Source: Affinundibacterium baiyunense (GTDB lineage Bacteria; Pseudomonadota; Gammaproteobacteria; Burkholderiales; Burkholderiaceae_D). Taken from it: a DNA stretch of 64,000 nucleotides. This document shows, piece after piece, positions 1-8,968 of the stretch. Below the pieces are notes generated by a model, which saw only the letters and a program-made list of their open reading frames with translations, was not told the origin of the DNA and made no database searches. The stretch lies in contig NZ_JAGSPM010000001.1 in the NCBI RefSeq assembly GCF_018139645.1, forward strand, positions 186,001-250,000. The letters run 5' to 3'. The first letter of the stretch is position 1; each line of letters opens with the position of its first letter. The position numbers and the translations under genes are program-made.

Positions 1-191
1 AAGTGGCAGGCTGACACCATTGCCGTCAGGTTCATAAAACCCGCGCCACCTTTGATTGTATGAAAAGATCTAAATACCGCGTTGAGCGTATTCATATCCT
101 CTGGATTTCGTTGCAAAGAGAGCAAATGCTCCTCTACATTGACGGCCAGATCTAATGCCTCAACGACAAATTCTTTGAGCATGTCATCCAT
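1..191 (-). CDS. cheA: Chemotaxis histidine kinase CheA, N-terminal fragment
   Basis: The gene runs off the left edge of the window, so only the first 63 codons are visible. They encode the start of the P1 histidine phosphotransfer (HPt) domain. The motif SFHTIKGGAGF contains the phospho-accepting histidine, here residue 44, and is diagnostic of CheA. CheA phosphorylates CheY and CheB in response to chemoreceptor signals. The ATG at 191 directly follows the TAA stop of cheZ with no intervening base, so the two are almost certainly co-transcribed and translationally coupled. The kinase and CheW-binding domains lie outside the window. Confidence 0.9.
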   Translation of the reverse strand, partial: MDDMLKEFVVEALDLAVNVEEHLLSLQRNPEDMNTLNAVFRSFHTIKGGAGFMNLTAMVSACH

Positions 192-932
192 TTAGAAACC
201 CAAACTATCAAGTAGGTTGTCTACATCGTCCTGCTCGAGTGCCGCATTTGGAACGGACGGGCCTTCCATCAATTCAATGGCTTTTTCTTTCAATTCAGTT
301 GGTGCATTATCGAGCAAGATTTGTGCTAGTTCGCGTTCAACTGCTTGCGTAATGATTAATACTTTTTTAATCAATTGGCCAGTTAAATCTTGGAAGTCTT
401 GCGCCATCATAATGTCGAGCAGGCGAGCTTTTTCTGCATCGGTTGATGCCACAACTTTATTCGCGAAGGATTTTGAATCAGAAGCCAATAATTTAAAGTC
501 ATCAACACTCATCTTGCCACTGAAAAGGGCAGCCCAACGCTCATCGATATCTTTGGCGTTTTTCGCTAAACCGTCTTGTTCAGGAATGCCAGCATCGGTT
601 GCATTTAATACTTTGTTGGCCGCTTGTTCTGTCAGTGTGGCGACGTATTCTAAGCGTCCTTGCGCGTCAGCGATTTGTGAAGCGACATCGGAAAGTGAGC
701 GATCGTACCCGAGTTCACGCATGGAATCATGCATCATACGAACTAGGTTGCCCAAGCGATCAAACATGGGTTTTCCAGCTTGCCCACCATCTAGATTGAG
801 CGACAATTTATTATGAGACTGATCGTGTGCTGGCGCTTCTGGCTCTGGCGCAGGAGTAGCTGGGGCACTTGTATCTCTCTGACTGGACATCTCTTCAAAT
901 AATGCATCTAGATCATCTGCTGAATCTGTCAT
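192..932 (-). CDS. cheZ: Protein phosphatase CheZ
   Basis: A 246-residue protein that dephosphorylates CheY-P in the flagellar chemotaxis pathway. An Ala/Pro-rich N-terminal linker (about residues 20-40) precedes the long helical hairpin. The motif QDFQDLTGQ (178-186) contains the Asp (D182) and Gln (Q186) matching the catalytic pair of the E. coli enzyme. The C-terminal tail DDVDNLLDSLGF is the typical acidic, amphipathic CheY-P-binding peptide. A ribosome-binding site (AGGAGAG) precedes the ATG at 932. It is followed immediately by cheA. No cheY lies directly upstream, which is less usual because cheY and cheZ are often adjacent. Confidence 0.93.
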   Translation of the reverse strand: MTDSADDLDALFEEMSSQRDTSAPATPAPEPEAPAHDQSHNKLSLNLDGGQAGKPMFDRLGNLVRMMHDSMRELGYDRSLSDVASQIADAQGRLEYVATLTEQAANKVLNATDAGIPEQDGLAKNAKDIDERWAALFSGKMSVDDFKLLASDSKSFANKVVASTDAEKARLLDIMMAQDFQDLTGQLIKKVLIITQAVERELAQILLDNAPTELKEKAIELMEGPSVPNAALEQDDVDNLLDSLGF

Positions 933-1155
933 AATCTTTTTCTCTCCTAAATGCCAATCGTGGGGTGCAAAACACGCGTGAAAGTCTTGTGTTTTTGCTC
1001 ATCGAAATTGCATCAAAATCAATCCCTAGGCATAGATGCTGCCTAATCAGAATCATTCGACAATATTTATCGATGGCAAGCTGACTTATGTGTTGTAAGG
1101 ATAACCCCGAGCAACAAAATTTGTCATCACTTTATTGTGTATTTAATGAAATTAG

Positions 1156-1602
1156 TTACGAAACTTGCGCTTTTGCAACTAGCCTCGCAACAAATTTCTC
1201 AGGCGTTTCAATAATGAATAGATTCAAGTTCTGTATTTTTCGAGCAAGCTTTAATAAAGCCTTGTCCTTTGTAATCAAAACCTGCGCGCCTGCATCTCTG
1301 CAGGTTTCTAGGAATTTTTGGTCGTCTTTGTCGCTACATACAGGAAGCTTGATTTCCTTTGTTGGATTTTCTTCTACGCAAATCAATTCATCAAAACTTG
1401 ATACAATTTGCGCGCGATTTTCCTCGTTGACTGGTAAGTGTTGGTAATGCAAAACCGCCAGCCACTCATCTCTGCAATCTTGACGAGTAATTGCTGTCAG
1501 CTTGTGGTTATTTAATTCGTCTAATATTTTTTGCCAACGTGGGTCTTTGAATACAAATAAGTCTAAACAGACGTTGGTATCCAACACGATTTTAAATGAC
1601 AT
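1156..1602 (-). CDS. PIN-domain protein, possible VapC-like ribonuclease
   Basis: A 148-residue PIN-fold protein. The N terminus reads MSFKIVLDTNVCLDLF with the first catalytic Asp of the fold. Further acidic residues follow in SDKDDQKFLE and LITKDKALL, as expected for the metal-binding site of PIN nucleases of the COG1569 type. The ATG at 1602 is preferred over one nine codons upstream because it starts exactly at the first beta strand and has an AGGA ribosome-binding site about eight bases away. Many such proteins are toxins of toxin-antitoxin pairs, but no antitoxin gene is visible next to it: upstream is the divergent yaaA and downstream is cheZ. The toxin role is therefore unproven. Confidence 0.75.
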   Translation of the reverse strand: MSFKIVLDTNVCLDLFVFKDPRWQKILDELNNHKLTAITRQDCRDEWLAVLHYQHLPVNEENRAQIVSSFDELICVEENPTKEIKLPVCSDKDDQKFLETCRDAGAQVLITKDKALLKLARKIQNLNLFIIETPEKFVARLVAKAQVS

Positions 1603-1752
1603 GATTTTTATCCTGTTTTGATTGTGCAAGCTTTGAGCTTGTGCGCAATGATTGCCCTGTACGATTTTTGAATTTGTTTTCAGAGTTTTGAGTATTGCTC
1701 AATAATGCTGACATTCTGAGATATTTGTACTTAATCTTCTAATTTTTGATTT

Positions 1753-2529
1753 ATGTTGATACTGCTGTCCCCCGCAAAAAGTCTTGATTTTGATTCACCA
1801 AGCATCGTAAAGACGTCCAGCGAAATACAATTCCCAAATGAGGTAAATTACTTAGCAGATGTTGCCTCGCAATTATCTGCGTCCGATTTACAAACCTTGA
1901 TGAAAATATCTCCAAGCTTAGCCAATTTAAATGTGGAGCGTTTTACAAATCTGGTTGATAGCGAAGCGCCAAAACTGACAAGACAAGCGGTATTTGCATT
2001 TGATGGCGACGTCTACTCTGGCTTGCAAGCACGAGCTTTGGCAAAGAAAGAAATTAATTATTTACAAAAGAATCTGCGGATTCTATCAGGCTTGTATGGT
2101 TTGCTAAGGCCTTTAGATCTCATTCAAGCTTATCGCTTGGAGATGGGAACTGCATTAAAAAACGTGGCGGGCAATAATTTATATGCTTATTGGTCAGAAA
2201 AATTAACTGCGCATTTAAATGCAGAGATTAAAACGCTAGGCGCAAAATTTCTAGTTAATTTGGCTTCAGAAGAATATGCAAAAGCGATTAAGCTTAAAGC
2301 CTTAAGCGTCCCAGTTATTCATCCAATTTTTCAAGATTATTCTAGCGGACGGTACAAGGTCATATCGTTTTTTGCAAAAAAAGCGCGTGGCAGCATGGTG
2401 AGATTTTGTGCTGTTAATCAAATTAAAAACGCCGCAAAGCTGAAAGATTTTGCTGAGCATGGTTACCAATTCGTAGAGGAAGAGTCTACTGCGTTGCAGT
2501 ATGTTTTCCGTCGTAAAGAAGCGCTTTAA
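1753..2529 (+). CDS. yaaA: Peroxide stress protein YaaA (UPF0246)
   Basis: A 258-residue cytoplasmic protein beginning MLILLSPAKSLDF, the hallmark of the YaaA/DUF328 family. Conserved blocks such as AFDGDVYSGLQA and LSGLYGLLRPLDLIQAYRLEMG are all present, and the length is normal. In E. coli YaaA lowers intracellular free iron and DNA damage during peroxide stress; the molecular activity is poorly understood. It is monocistronic here: the PIN gene is divergent and bamD convergent, with a shared strong hairpin in the gap. Assignment rests on family-wide conservation and is secure at family level. Confidence 0.93.
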   Translation: MLILLSPAKSLDFDSPSIVKTSSEIQFPNEVNYLADVASQLSASDLQTLMKISPSLANLNVERFTNLVDSEAPKLTRQAVFAFDGDVYSGLQARALAKKEINYLQKNLRILSGLYGLLRPLDLIQAYRLEMGTALKNVAGNNLYAYWSEKLTAHLNAEIKTLGAKFLVNLASEEYAKAIKLKALSVPVIHPIFQDYSSGRYKVISFFAKKARGSMVRFCAVNQIKNAAKLKDFAEHGYQFVEEESTALQYVFRRKEAL

Positions 2530-2533
2530 AAAA

Positions 2534-2565
2534 AACAGAGCCTCAAATAAATTTGAGGCTCTGTT
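2534..2565. terminator. Bidirectional intrinsic terminator between yaaA and bamD
   Basis: A perfect 15-bp inverted repeat with a two-base loop (arms 2534-2548 and 2551-2565). It is flanked on the left by a run of A from 2528, which reads as a U tract on the minus strand. It best serves bamD and may also stop yaaA transcripts. Confidence 0.85.
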
Positions 2566-2624
2566 ATTAGGGGCATCTATTTTCTTCGAACCAAACTTAG
2601 CTAACTGAGTTTTAGCTCACTGAA

Positions 2625-3422
2625 TTAGCTCCAAAACTTCCACCAAGCTTTTTTGCTGCCATAGGTTTCTAAAAGCGTACTTTTCGGGAAGTTGCTGGTG
2701 AATACTCTTTTCGCATCATCGCGCAATTCGACCATTCCCATTCCATCATAGGCTTTAATTAATACAACTAAAGCTTCTTCAACCGCTGGTGCATCTGGAT
2801 ATTCCTTGATCGCAGATTGTGCGCGGTTTGCTGCAGCGACGAATGCATTCCGACGCAAATAGTATTTTGCTACGTGTAAGTCATATTGCGCCAATGCATT
2901 TACCAAATACTTCATGCGTGCGATCGCATCTGGCGTATACTTACTATTTGGAAATCTGACTGCTAATTCTTTAAACGCATCAAATGAATCGCGCGTCGCT
3001 TTTGGATCACGTTCGGTTACATCTTGATTGGCGATAAAGCTAAAAAAGCCCATATCGTCATTAAAATTGATTAATCCACGTAGATAGTACATGTAATCAA
3101 CGTTGGCGTGATTGGGGTGTAATTTAATGAAACGATCAACTGCCGCTAAAGCTTGTGCTTGATCGCCTTGTTTATAGTGTGCATAAGCGATTTCTAATTG
3201 TGCTTGCTGCGCGTAAGCACCAAAAGGGAAGCGGGATTCGAGTTTTTCGAATAATTGTACTGAGCGATCGTAAGATCCAGATGCTAATTCATCCTTTGCT
3301 TCAGCGTATAATTTCTCAGCGGTCCAATTCTTACTTTCCTCTACTTTGTCACCGAAAATACCGCAACCTGCTAGTGAAAAAGATAGAGCCAAACCTAACA
3401 ATTTTATATATTTAATGTGCAT
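2625..3422 (-). CDS. bamD: Outer membrane assembly lipoprotein BamD
   Basis: A 265-residue lipoprotein of the BAM complex, which folds beta-barrel proteins into the outer membrane. The signal peptide ends in the lipobox LAGC, with Cys20 as the lipidated residue. The mature part has five TPR-like helical repeats, including the blocks KLYAEAKDELASGSYDRSV and LESRFPFGAYAQQAQLE typical of BamD/ComL. It is transcribed divergently from rluD, the same arrangement seen in many proteobacteria. It ends before a strong bidirectional terminator. Confidence 0.95.
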   Translation of the reverse strand: MHIKYIKLLGLALSFSLAGCGIFGDKVEESKNWTAEKLYAEAKDELASGSYDRSVQLFEKLESRFPFGAYAQQAQLEIAYAHYKQGDQAQALAAVDRFIKLHPNHANVDYMYYLRGLINFNDDMGFFSFIANQDVTERDPKATRDSFDAFKELAVRFPNSKYTPDAIARMKYLVNALAQYDLHVAKYYLRRNAFVAAANRAQSAIKEYPDAPAVEEALVVLIKAYDGMGMVELRDDAKRVFTSNFPKSTLLETYGSKKAWWKFWS

Positions 3423-3464
3423 AAACTTTGCATGTGCATGAGAATAATTTACGGATTATAGCCG

Positions 3465-4493
3465 ATGGTAAATACTGTTATACCAAAAGACCAAATGATT
3501 TTAACCGATACTGAACTAGAACTTGATGAAATTGATCATGAAGAATCAATTAAGTCAGATCAAGGGAGTGATCCGATTAGTTTAATCTTGCCTGATAGTA
3601 TTTGTGGTGATCGTTTAGATAAAGTTTTGTCAAAGTTGGTTCCACAATTTTCTCGTGGACGCCTACAACAATGGATTGAAGACGGACACGTACAAGTTGA
3701 TGGCAAAACATCGAAGATCAAAACGACGATGCTCGGTGGCGAGTTAATCACAATTCAACCGCAGCTTGCAGCTGAAGATAATGCTTTTGTGCCGGAAGAT
3801 ATCCCGTTAACTATTGTTTATGAAGATGATGCAATACTGGTGATTAATAAGCCAGCAGGTTTGGTTGTGCATCCTGGGGCAGGGAACTGGTCTGGTACCT
3901 TGCTGAACGGATTATTGTTTCATCGACCAGCGCTAGCCAGTGTGCCGCGTGCCGGCATTGTGCATCGACTTGATAAGGACACCTCAGGTTTGATGGTGGT
4001 CGCCAAAACTATCATGGCGCAGACAGAATTGGTACGTCAGTTGCAAGCACGTACGGTAAAGCGTGAGTATGCTGCTTTAGTTTGGGGAACGCCAAACGCT
4101 TCGGGAACCATCGATGCGGCGATGGCGAGACACTCCAGAGATCGCTTGAAAATGGCGGTTTCTCAAAGTGTTTTAGCCAAGCCAGCCATAACGCATTTTC
4201 AAAGATTGGCGACTGGTATGCTGGAAAAGTTTCCGGTTTGCTTGGTTGCATGTCATTTAGAAACGGGACGTACGCATCAAATTCGCGTACATATGTCGTC
4301 TTCTGGCTTTCCTTTGGTTGGCGACACTTTGTATGGCAAGCAGCATCTAGCACGATTTTTCCCTCGCCAAGCACTACAAGCACGTAAATTAGGATTGGTT
4401 CATCCAGTAACCCATCAGACGATTGAGTGGGAAATACCTTTAGAGCCTGATTTCATTGAATTATTAAGCCGCGCAGGAATGTCTGAATCATGA
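3465..4493 (+). CDS. rluD: 23S rRNA pseudouridine synthase RluD
   Basis: A 342-residue enzyme that converts uridines 1911, 1915 and 1917 of 23S rRNA helix 69 to pseudouridine (E. coli numbering). An S4 RNA-binding domain occupies about residues 48-100. The RluA-family catalytic domain carries HRLDKDTSGL, with Asp170 as the nucleophile, and the TGRTHQIRVHM block. The first 40 residues are an acidic extension that is probably disordered. There is no convincing ribosome-binding site at the ATG at 3465; a Met at codon 11 is an alternative start. The stop overlaps the pgeF start (ATGA), and bamD is divergent upstream, a conserved arrangement that supports RluD over RluC. Confidence 0.93.
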   Translation: MVNTVIPKDQMILTDTELELDEIDHEESIKSDQGSDPISLILPDSICGDRLDKVLSKLVPQFSRGRLQQWIEDGHVQVDGKTSKIKTTMLGGELITIQPQLAAEDNAFVPEDIPLTIVYEDDAILVINKPAGLVVHPGAGNWSGTLLNGLLFHRPALASVPRAGIVHRLDKDTSGLMVVAKTIMAQTELVRQLQARTVKREYAALVWGTPNASGTIDAAMARHSRDRLKMAVSQSVLAKPAITHFQRLATGMLEKFPVCLVACHLETGRTHQIRVHMSSSGFPLVGDTLYGKQHLARFFPRQALQARKLGLVHPVTHQTIEWEIPLEPDFIELLSRAGMSES

Positions 4494-5275
4494 CTATGAT
4501 TTTAGATGACGACACAGGCTTGATGCTAATTAAGCCTGATTGGCCCGATTGTCCAACAAATGTGCAGGCTTTTTCTAGTACGCGAGTTGGCGGCGTGAGT
4601 CTAGCGCCGTATGGTGATGCCAGTGGTGATGCCGGTCTTAATTTGGGTGATCATGTTGGCGACTTAGACGAATCAGTTCAATTAAATCGCGCGTGTATCG
4701 CCGAATATATGCCGCAGCCTGTCATATTCTTATCACAAATTCATGGCAACATGGCGGTCAATCTTGCTCAACGTTCGAATACAAATCCTGTGCAGGCTGA
4801 TGCCAGTTATACCAATTTACCGAATCAGGCATGTGCAGTACTAACAGCGGATTGCTTACCCATTTTGCTTGCCTCTTTAGATGGGAAATATGTTGCGGCG
4901 ATTCATGCCGGGTGGCGTGGCTTGGCCAATGGCGTCATTCAAAATACTTTGCAAGAGTTACGCGTGAAAACATATGCTGAATTTACTGTTTGGTTTGGCC
5001 CTGCAATTGGATCGAACGCGTTTGAGGTGGGTCAAGAGGTTTTTGATCAATTCGTTCAACAATCGAATGAGCATCGTGCTAGCTTTAAACAAGCAAAATC
5101 AAGCGGTAAATTTTTGGCTGATATTTATGGTTTAGCGCGTCATATCTTACACGGTTGTGGCGTTCAACGAATACATGGAGGCCAGTACTGTACTTATGAA
5201 GAAGAGACACTTTTTTACTCTTACCGACGCGATGGAATTACTGGTCGTATGGCAAGTTGGATTTGGCTTGAGTAG
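4490..5275 (+). CDS. pgeF: Peptidoglycan editing factor / purine nucleoside phosphorylase PgeF (YfiH)
   Basis: A 261-residue protein of the DUF152/YfiH family, which in other bacteria has laccase-like or purine nucleoside phosphorylase activity and helps keep peptidoglycan composition correct. The zinc-site motifs are present: SQIHG, ADCLPILL (Cys) and HAGWRGLANGV (His), plus the C-terminal YSYRRDGITGR block. Its start overlaps the rluD stop by four bases, so the two are translationally coupled. The rluD-pgeF pairing is widespread in proteobacteria. Confidence 0.92.
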   Translation: MTMILDDDTGLMLIKPDWPDCPTNVQAFSSTRVGGVSLAPYGDASGDAGLNLGDHVGDLDESVQLNRACIAEYMPQPVIFLSQIHGNMAVNLAQRSNTNPVQADASYTNLPNQACAVLTADCLPILLASLDGKYVAAIHAGWRGLANGVIQNTLQELRVKTYAEFTVWFGPAIGSNAFEVGQEVFDQFVQQSNEHRASFKQAKSSGKFLADIYGLARHILHGCGVQRIHGGQYCTYEEETLFYSYRRDGITGRMASWIWLE

Positions 5276-5281
5276 CGTATG

Positions 5282-5506
5282 CTATTGGTTGTTCTCATGC
5301 CGCTGCCGCTCTTCCAATGCGGCGCGCTCACGTTCTTTGATCTGACGTTTACGCGCAGGAGAGCTGAGAATATATAGCACCAAACCAAGAGGTATGACGC
5401 AATAAAAAATAAAAGTCATGATGCCAGCGATAAATGAGGATTCCGCTAAAGACATCAAGAGTACGACATAAATCCACGCGATTGCGATAAGATATAAGAA
5501 AGCCAT
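5282..5506 (-). CDS. Small two-helix membrane protein, unknown function
   Basis: A 74-residue protein with two hydrophobic stretches (about residues 2-20 and 28-48). A strongly charged C-terminal tail rich in Arg, Glu and Gln probably stays in the cytoplasm. It is convergent with pgeF and divergent from phaC. I do not recognise a family. The hydrophobic-then-charged layout and the lack of any better reading of this gap suggest a real gene, but the support is modest. Confidence 0.6.
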   Translation of the reverse strand: MAFLYLIAIAWIYVVLLMSLAESSFIAGIMTFIFYCVIPLGLVLYILSSPARKRQIKERERAALEERQRHENNQ

Positions 5507-5605
5507 AGTTGTTCTATTAGATGTTTCGTTTTAAATGTTCGGTTTTAAATGGTCGATCGATTGTCGAAAGCATCGACAATACTCTATAACGAGGAAAATT
5601 GCATA

Positions 5606-7339
5606 ATGAGTGACACTTCTCAGTCGATGTACATGAATTGGATGCAGGAATTAATCAAGCATAGCCCTATGCAAGAGTGGATGAAAAATGCGGGAGCGGG
5701 AGTGCAAAATCCTTTTGCGCCAGACTCATCAATTCTCGCTAGTTTAAAAGAATACGGTGCTGAGATCGATCCTGCCGTGCTCACTCGATTGCAATCCGAG
5801 TACTTCATTGAACTCGGAAATCTCTGGAAAGATTTTATCGCTGCCAAGTTACCACAATTTGATGATCGACGTTTTTCTTCCAGCAATTGGCATGAGCAAA
5901 CAAATCATGCTTATAACGTCGCGATTTACTTACTGAATGCGCGTTTCCTCAGTTTGCTAGCTGAATCAGTGCAAGCACCAGAAAAGAAGAAACAAAAGAT
6001 TCGATTCGCTGTACAGCAAATGGTTGACGCGATGTCGCCCGCAAACTTCCTCGCCACCAACCCCGAAGCGCAAGCCAAGCTGATTGAAACGAAAGGCGAA
6101 AGTTTAATGTCGGGCATTGCGCTGATGCTGGAAGATTTGCAAAAGGGACGAATTTCATTGACTGATGAGTCTGCGTTCGAGGTCGGTAAAAATGTGGCGA
6201 CGACAGAAGGCTCTGTAGTCTTTGAAAATCGCTTGTTCCAATTAATTCAATATAAGCCTTTGACCAAAACCGTGCATCAACGTCCCTTGTTAATGATGCC
6301 GCCATGTATTAACAAGTTCTACATTTTAGATCTGCAACCTGAGAATTCATTGGTGCGTTATGCCGTAGAACAAGGGCACACGGTGTTTTTGGTTTCTTGG
6401 GCCAACCCCGATCAAAGTATGTCAGACATTACTTGGGATGACTACATCGAACAAGGCGCAATCAAGGCGATTGAAGTCGCGCAAGAAATTAGTAAGCAAG
6501 ATAAATTGAATGTGTTTGGTTTCTGCGTTGGCGGCACCATCGTTTCAACCGCGTTAGCAGTATTAGCAGATCGGGGTAATCATCCAGCGAGCAGTTTAAC
6601 TTTGTTAACGACTTTGTTAGATTTCTCCAATACTGGTGTGCTTGATGTGTTTGTCGATGAGCTGCAGGTAAGCATGCGTGAACAGACACTAGGACACGGT
6701 GGCTTGATGCCAGGACGTGATTTGGCAAGTACGTTTTCTAGCTTGCGGCCGAACGATTTAGTCTGGAACTACGTTCAATCCAATTATTTGAAGGGACAAA
6801 AACCACCGGCATTTGATCTCTTGTATTGGAATTCTGATAGCACTAATTTGCCTGGGCCGATGTTTTGCTGGTACTTGCGCAACACTTATCTTGAAAATAG
6901 TCTCAAAATCCCGGGTAAATTAACAGTGGCAGGTAATAAAGTTGACTTGTCTAAGATTGATGCCCCGGTTTTTATTTATGGCTCTAAAGAAGATCATATT
7001 GTTCCTTGGCAGGCGGCTTTCGCCTCGATGAGCTTATTAAATCCGAAGAAGAAAACTCGAAATAGTTTTGTGTTAGGTGCATCGGGCCATATCGCTGGAG
7101 TTATCAATCCAGCGTCAAAAAATAAACGCAATTACTGGATTAATGATCAATCCGCAGTCGATGCGCAATCTTGGTTGGATGCAGCTACAGAGTGTCCCGG
7201 TAGCTGGTGGCCACAATGGGCAACATTTTTAAAAGAAAATGCAGGGAAAATGGTAAAAGCGCCCGCGAAACTAGGGGCGGTAGGGTATAGTGAGTTAGAG
7301 TCCGCACCAGGACGATATGTCAAAGTACGTGCAGATTAA
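5606..7339 (+). CDS. phaC: Class I poly(R)-hydroxyalkanoate synthase PhaC
   Basis: A 577-residue enzyme that polymerises (R)-3-hydroxyacyl-CoA into PHA granules. The lipase-like box GFCVGG carries the nucleophile Cys307; Asp463 (KEDHIVPW) and His495 (ASGHIAG) complete the triad. An N-terminal PhaC_N domain covers about residues 90-260. I chose the ATG at 5606 because GAGGAA lies ten bases upstream and the protein then starts in the family-typical way; an upstream in-frame ATG at 5549 has no such site. phaB follows after 67 bases, then phaR, forming the usual Burkholderiales PHB locus without phaA. Confidence 0.96.
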   Translation: MSDTSQSMYMNWMQELIKHSPMQEWMKNAGAGVQNPFAPDSSILASLKEYGAEIDPAVLTRLQSEYFIELGNLWKDFIAAKLPQFDDRRFSSSNWHEQTNHAYNVAIYLLNARFLSLLAESVQAPEKKKQKIRFAVQQMVDAMSPANFLATNPEAQAKLIETKGESLMSGIALMLEDLQKGRISLTDESAFEVGKNVATTEGSVVFENRLFQLIQYKPLTKTVHQRPLLMMPPCINKFYILDLQPENSLVRYAVEQGHTVFLVSWANPDQSMSDITWDDYIEQGAIKAIEVAQEISKQDKLNVFGFCVGGTIVSTALAVLADRGNHPASSLTLLTTLLDFSNTGVLDVFVDELQVSMREQTLGHGGLMPGRDLASTFSSLRPNDLVWNYVQSNYLKGQKPPAFDLLYWNSDSTNLPGPMFCWYLRNTYLENSLKIPGKLTVAGNKVDLSKIDAPVFIYGSKEDHIVPWQAAFASMSLLNPKKKTRNSFVLGASGHIAGVINPASKNKRNYWINDQSAVDAQSWLDAATECPGSWWPQWATFLKENAGKMVKAPAKLGAVGYSELESAPGRYVKVRAD

Positions 7340-7406
7340 TTGATCTGGTAAATTTGTTTACCGATTCGTGTAGTAGTGCCTTTTATAAAAACTCTGGAGA
7401 TTAAGT

Positions 7407-8147
7407 ATGTCAAAGCGAATTGCTTATGTAACAGGTGGTATGGGTGGTATTGGGACTCCAATTTGTAAACGTTTATGTAAAGATGGTTATACAGTCGTTG
7501 CAGGATGTGGTCCAAACTCTCCACGTAAAGATAAATGGTTGGCCGACATGCGTGCTGAAGGCTTTGATGTGCATGCGTCTGAAGGTAATGTGTCAGATTG
7601 GGAATCAACGCGTGCAGCTTTTGAAAAAGTACGTGCTGAAATTGGTGAAATTGATGTGTTAGTAAATAACGCAGGCATTACCCGTGATGGCCAGTTCCGT
7701 AAGATGAGCAAGGCCGATTGGGATGCAGTTATCGACACTAATTTGAACTCCTTGTTCAATGTCACGAAACAAGTAATTGAAAGTATGGTTGACCGTGGTT
7801 GGGGGCGTATCATTAATATTTCTTCTGTGAATGGGCAGAAGGGACAATTTGGACAAACCAATTACTCCACAGCTAAAGCTGGTATCCATGGTTTTACGAT
7901 GGCGTTGGCACAAGAAGTAGCGACCAAAGGTGTTACGGTTAATACAGTTTCACCGGGTTATGTTGGCACCGATATGGTTCGCGCAATTCGCCCAGACGTG
8001 TTGGAGAAAATTGTTGCGGGAATTCCTGTCAAACGACTAGCAGAGCCTGAAGAGATCGCGTCGATTGTTGCATGGATTGCATCGGATGAAGGTGGTTATG
8101 CTACCGGTTCTGACTTCTCAATTAACGGCGGTTTGCATATGGGATAA
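7407..8147 (+). CDS. phaB: Acetoacetyl-CoA reductase PhaB
   Basis: A 246-residue NADPH-dependent short-chain dehydrogenase that reduces acetoacetyl-CoA to (R)-3-hydroxybutyryl-CoA, the substrate of PhaC. It has the nucleotide-binding motif TGGMGGIG near residue 9, NNAG at 87-90, and catalytic Ser140, Tyr153 and Lys157 (YSTAK). The length and the position between phaC and phaR match PhaB of Cupriavidus rather than the fatty-acid enzyme FabG. It has a good ribosome-binding site (CTGGAGA). Confidence 0.95.
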   Translation: MSKRIAYVTGGMGGIGTPICKRLCKDGYTVVAGCGPNSPRKDKWLADMRAEGFDVHASEGNVSDWESTRAAFEKVRAEIGEIDVLVNNAGITRDGQFRKMSKADWDAVIDTNLNSLFNVTKQVIESMVDRGWGRIINISSVNGQKGQFGQTNYSTAKAGIHGFTMALAQEVATKGVTVNTVSPGYVGTDMVRAIRPDVLEKIVAGIPVKRLAEPEEIASIVAWIASDEGGYATGSDFSINGGLHMG

Positions 8148-8315
8148 GCATTCGGCATTGGTCGAATGAACTATTTCTAAGAATTTTGCACTAAGTATAA
8201 TGCTGCAAGTTGGCACATAGTTTCGCGTGAAATTCACCCAAGATGCTTATGATGAAGTGGGGATTCATAAGCATCTCAGTTTTATTCTTTAATGCAGTTT
8301 TTGAACGAGAATGCA

Positions 8316-8870
8316 ATGAATAGTACAAAAAAAATAAGCAAACATTTGATTAAGAAATATCCAAATCGTCGCTTATACGATACCCAAACCAGCAGCTACA
8401 TCACCTTGGTCGATGTAAAACAATTTGTGATGGAAAATGATGATTTTGCAGTGGTCGATGCAAAAACTGGTGAGGATTTGACGCGTAGTATTTTATTGCA
8501 AATCATCTTGGAAGCAGAGGCGGGCGGTGCGCCGATGTTTTCTAGTGTCGCTTTAGCGCAGATTATTCGTTATTACGGACATGCGATGCAAGGGATGATG
8601 GGTTCCTATTTAGAAAAAAATATCCAAGCGTTTATCGATATTCAAAATAAACTCACCGAAGGTGCTGCTGCTGGTGGATTGGATGGTAAACCATTCAGCC
8701 CTGAAATGTGGACGCAATTTATGAATGTGCAAGGGCCGATGATGCAAGGCATGATGGGCAACTACATTGATCAAAGTAAAAATCTTTTTGTACAAATGCA
8801 AGAGCAGATGCAAAATCAATCGAAAAATATGTTTGGATTTCCATTTGTTCCAGATGATAAGAAAAAGTAA
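8316..8870 (+). CDS. phaR: PHA synthesis repressor PhaR
   Basis: A 184-residue DNA- and PHB-binding repressor that controls phasin genes. The N-terminal PHB/PHA accumulation regulator domain begins KKYPNRRLYDTQTSSYITL, a highly conserved block, followed by a helical, Met/Gln-rich C-terminal half. The ATG at 8316 is favoured over the one at 8292 because GAACGAGA lies just upstream and homologues start close to this motif. It is the third gene of the phaC-phaB-phaR locus. Confidence 0.93.
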   Translation: MNSTKKISKHLIKKYPNRRLYDTQTSSYITLVDVKQFVMENDDFAVVDAKTGEDLTRSILLQIILEAEAGGAPMFSSVALAQIIRYYGHAMQGMMGSYLEKNIQAFIDIQNKLTEGAAAGGLDGKPFSPEMWTQFMNVQGPMMQGMMGNYIDQSKNLFVQMQEQMQNQSKNMFGFPFVPDDKKK

Positions 8871-8968
8871 TGGATTCAAGCGCTTGCAGTTCATTTAGTG
8901 GTGCATGTGCTGTAGTAAGTGACTCAGAAAGGGTACAATAGCGAATTGCTTTGTATCCTTTTTTTATT

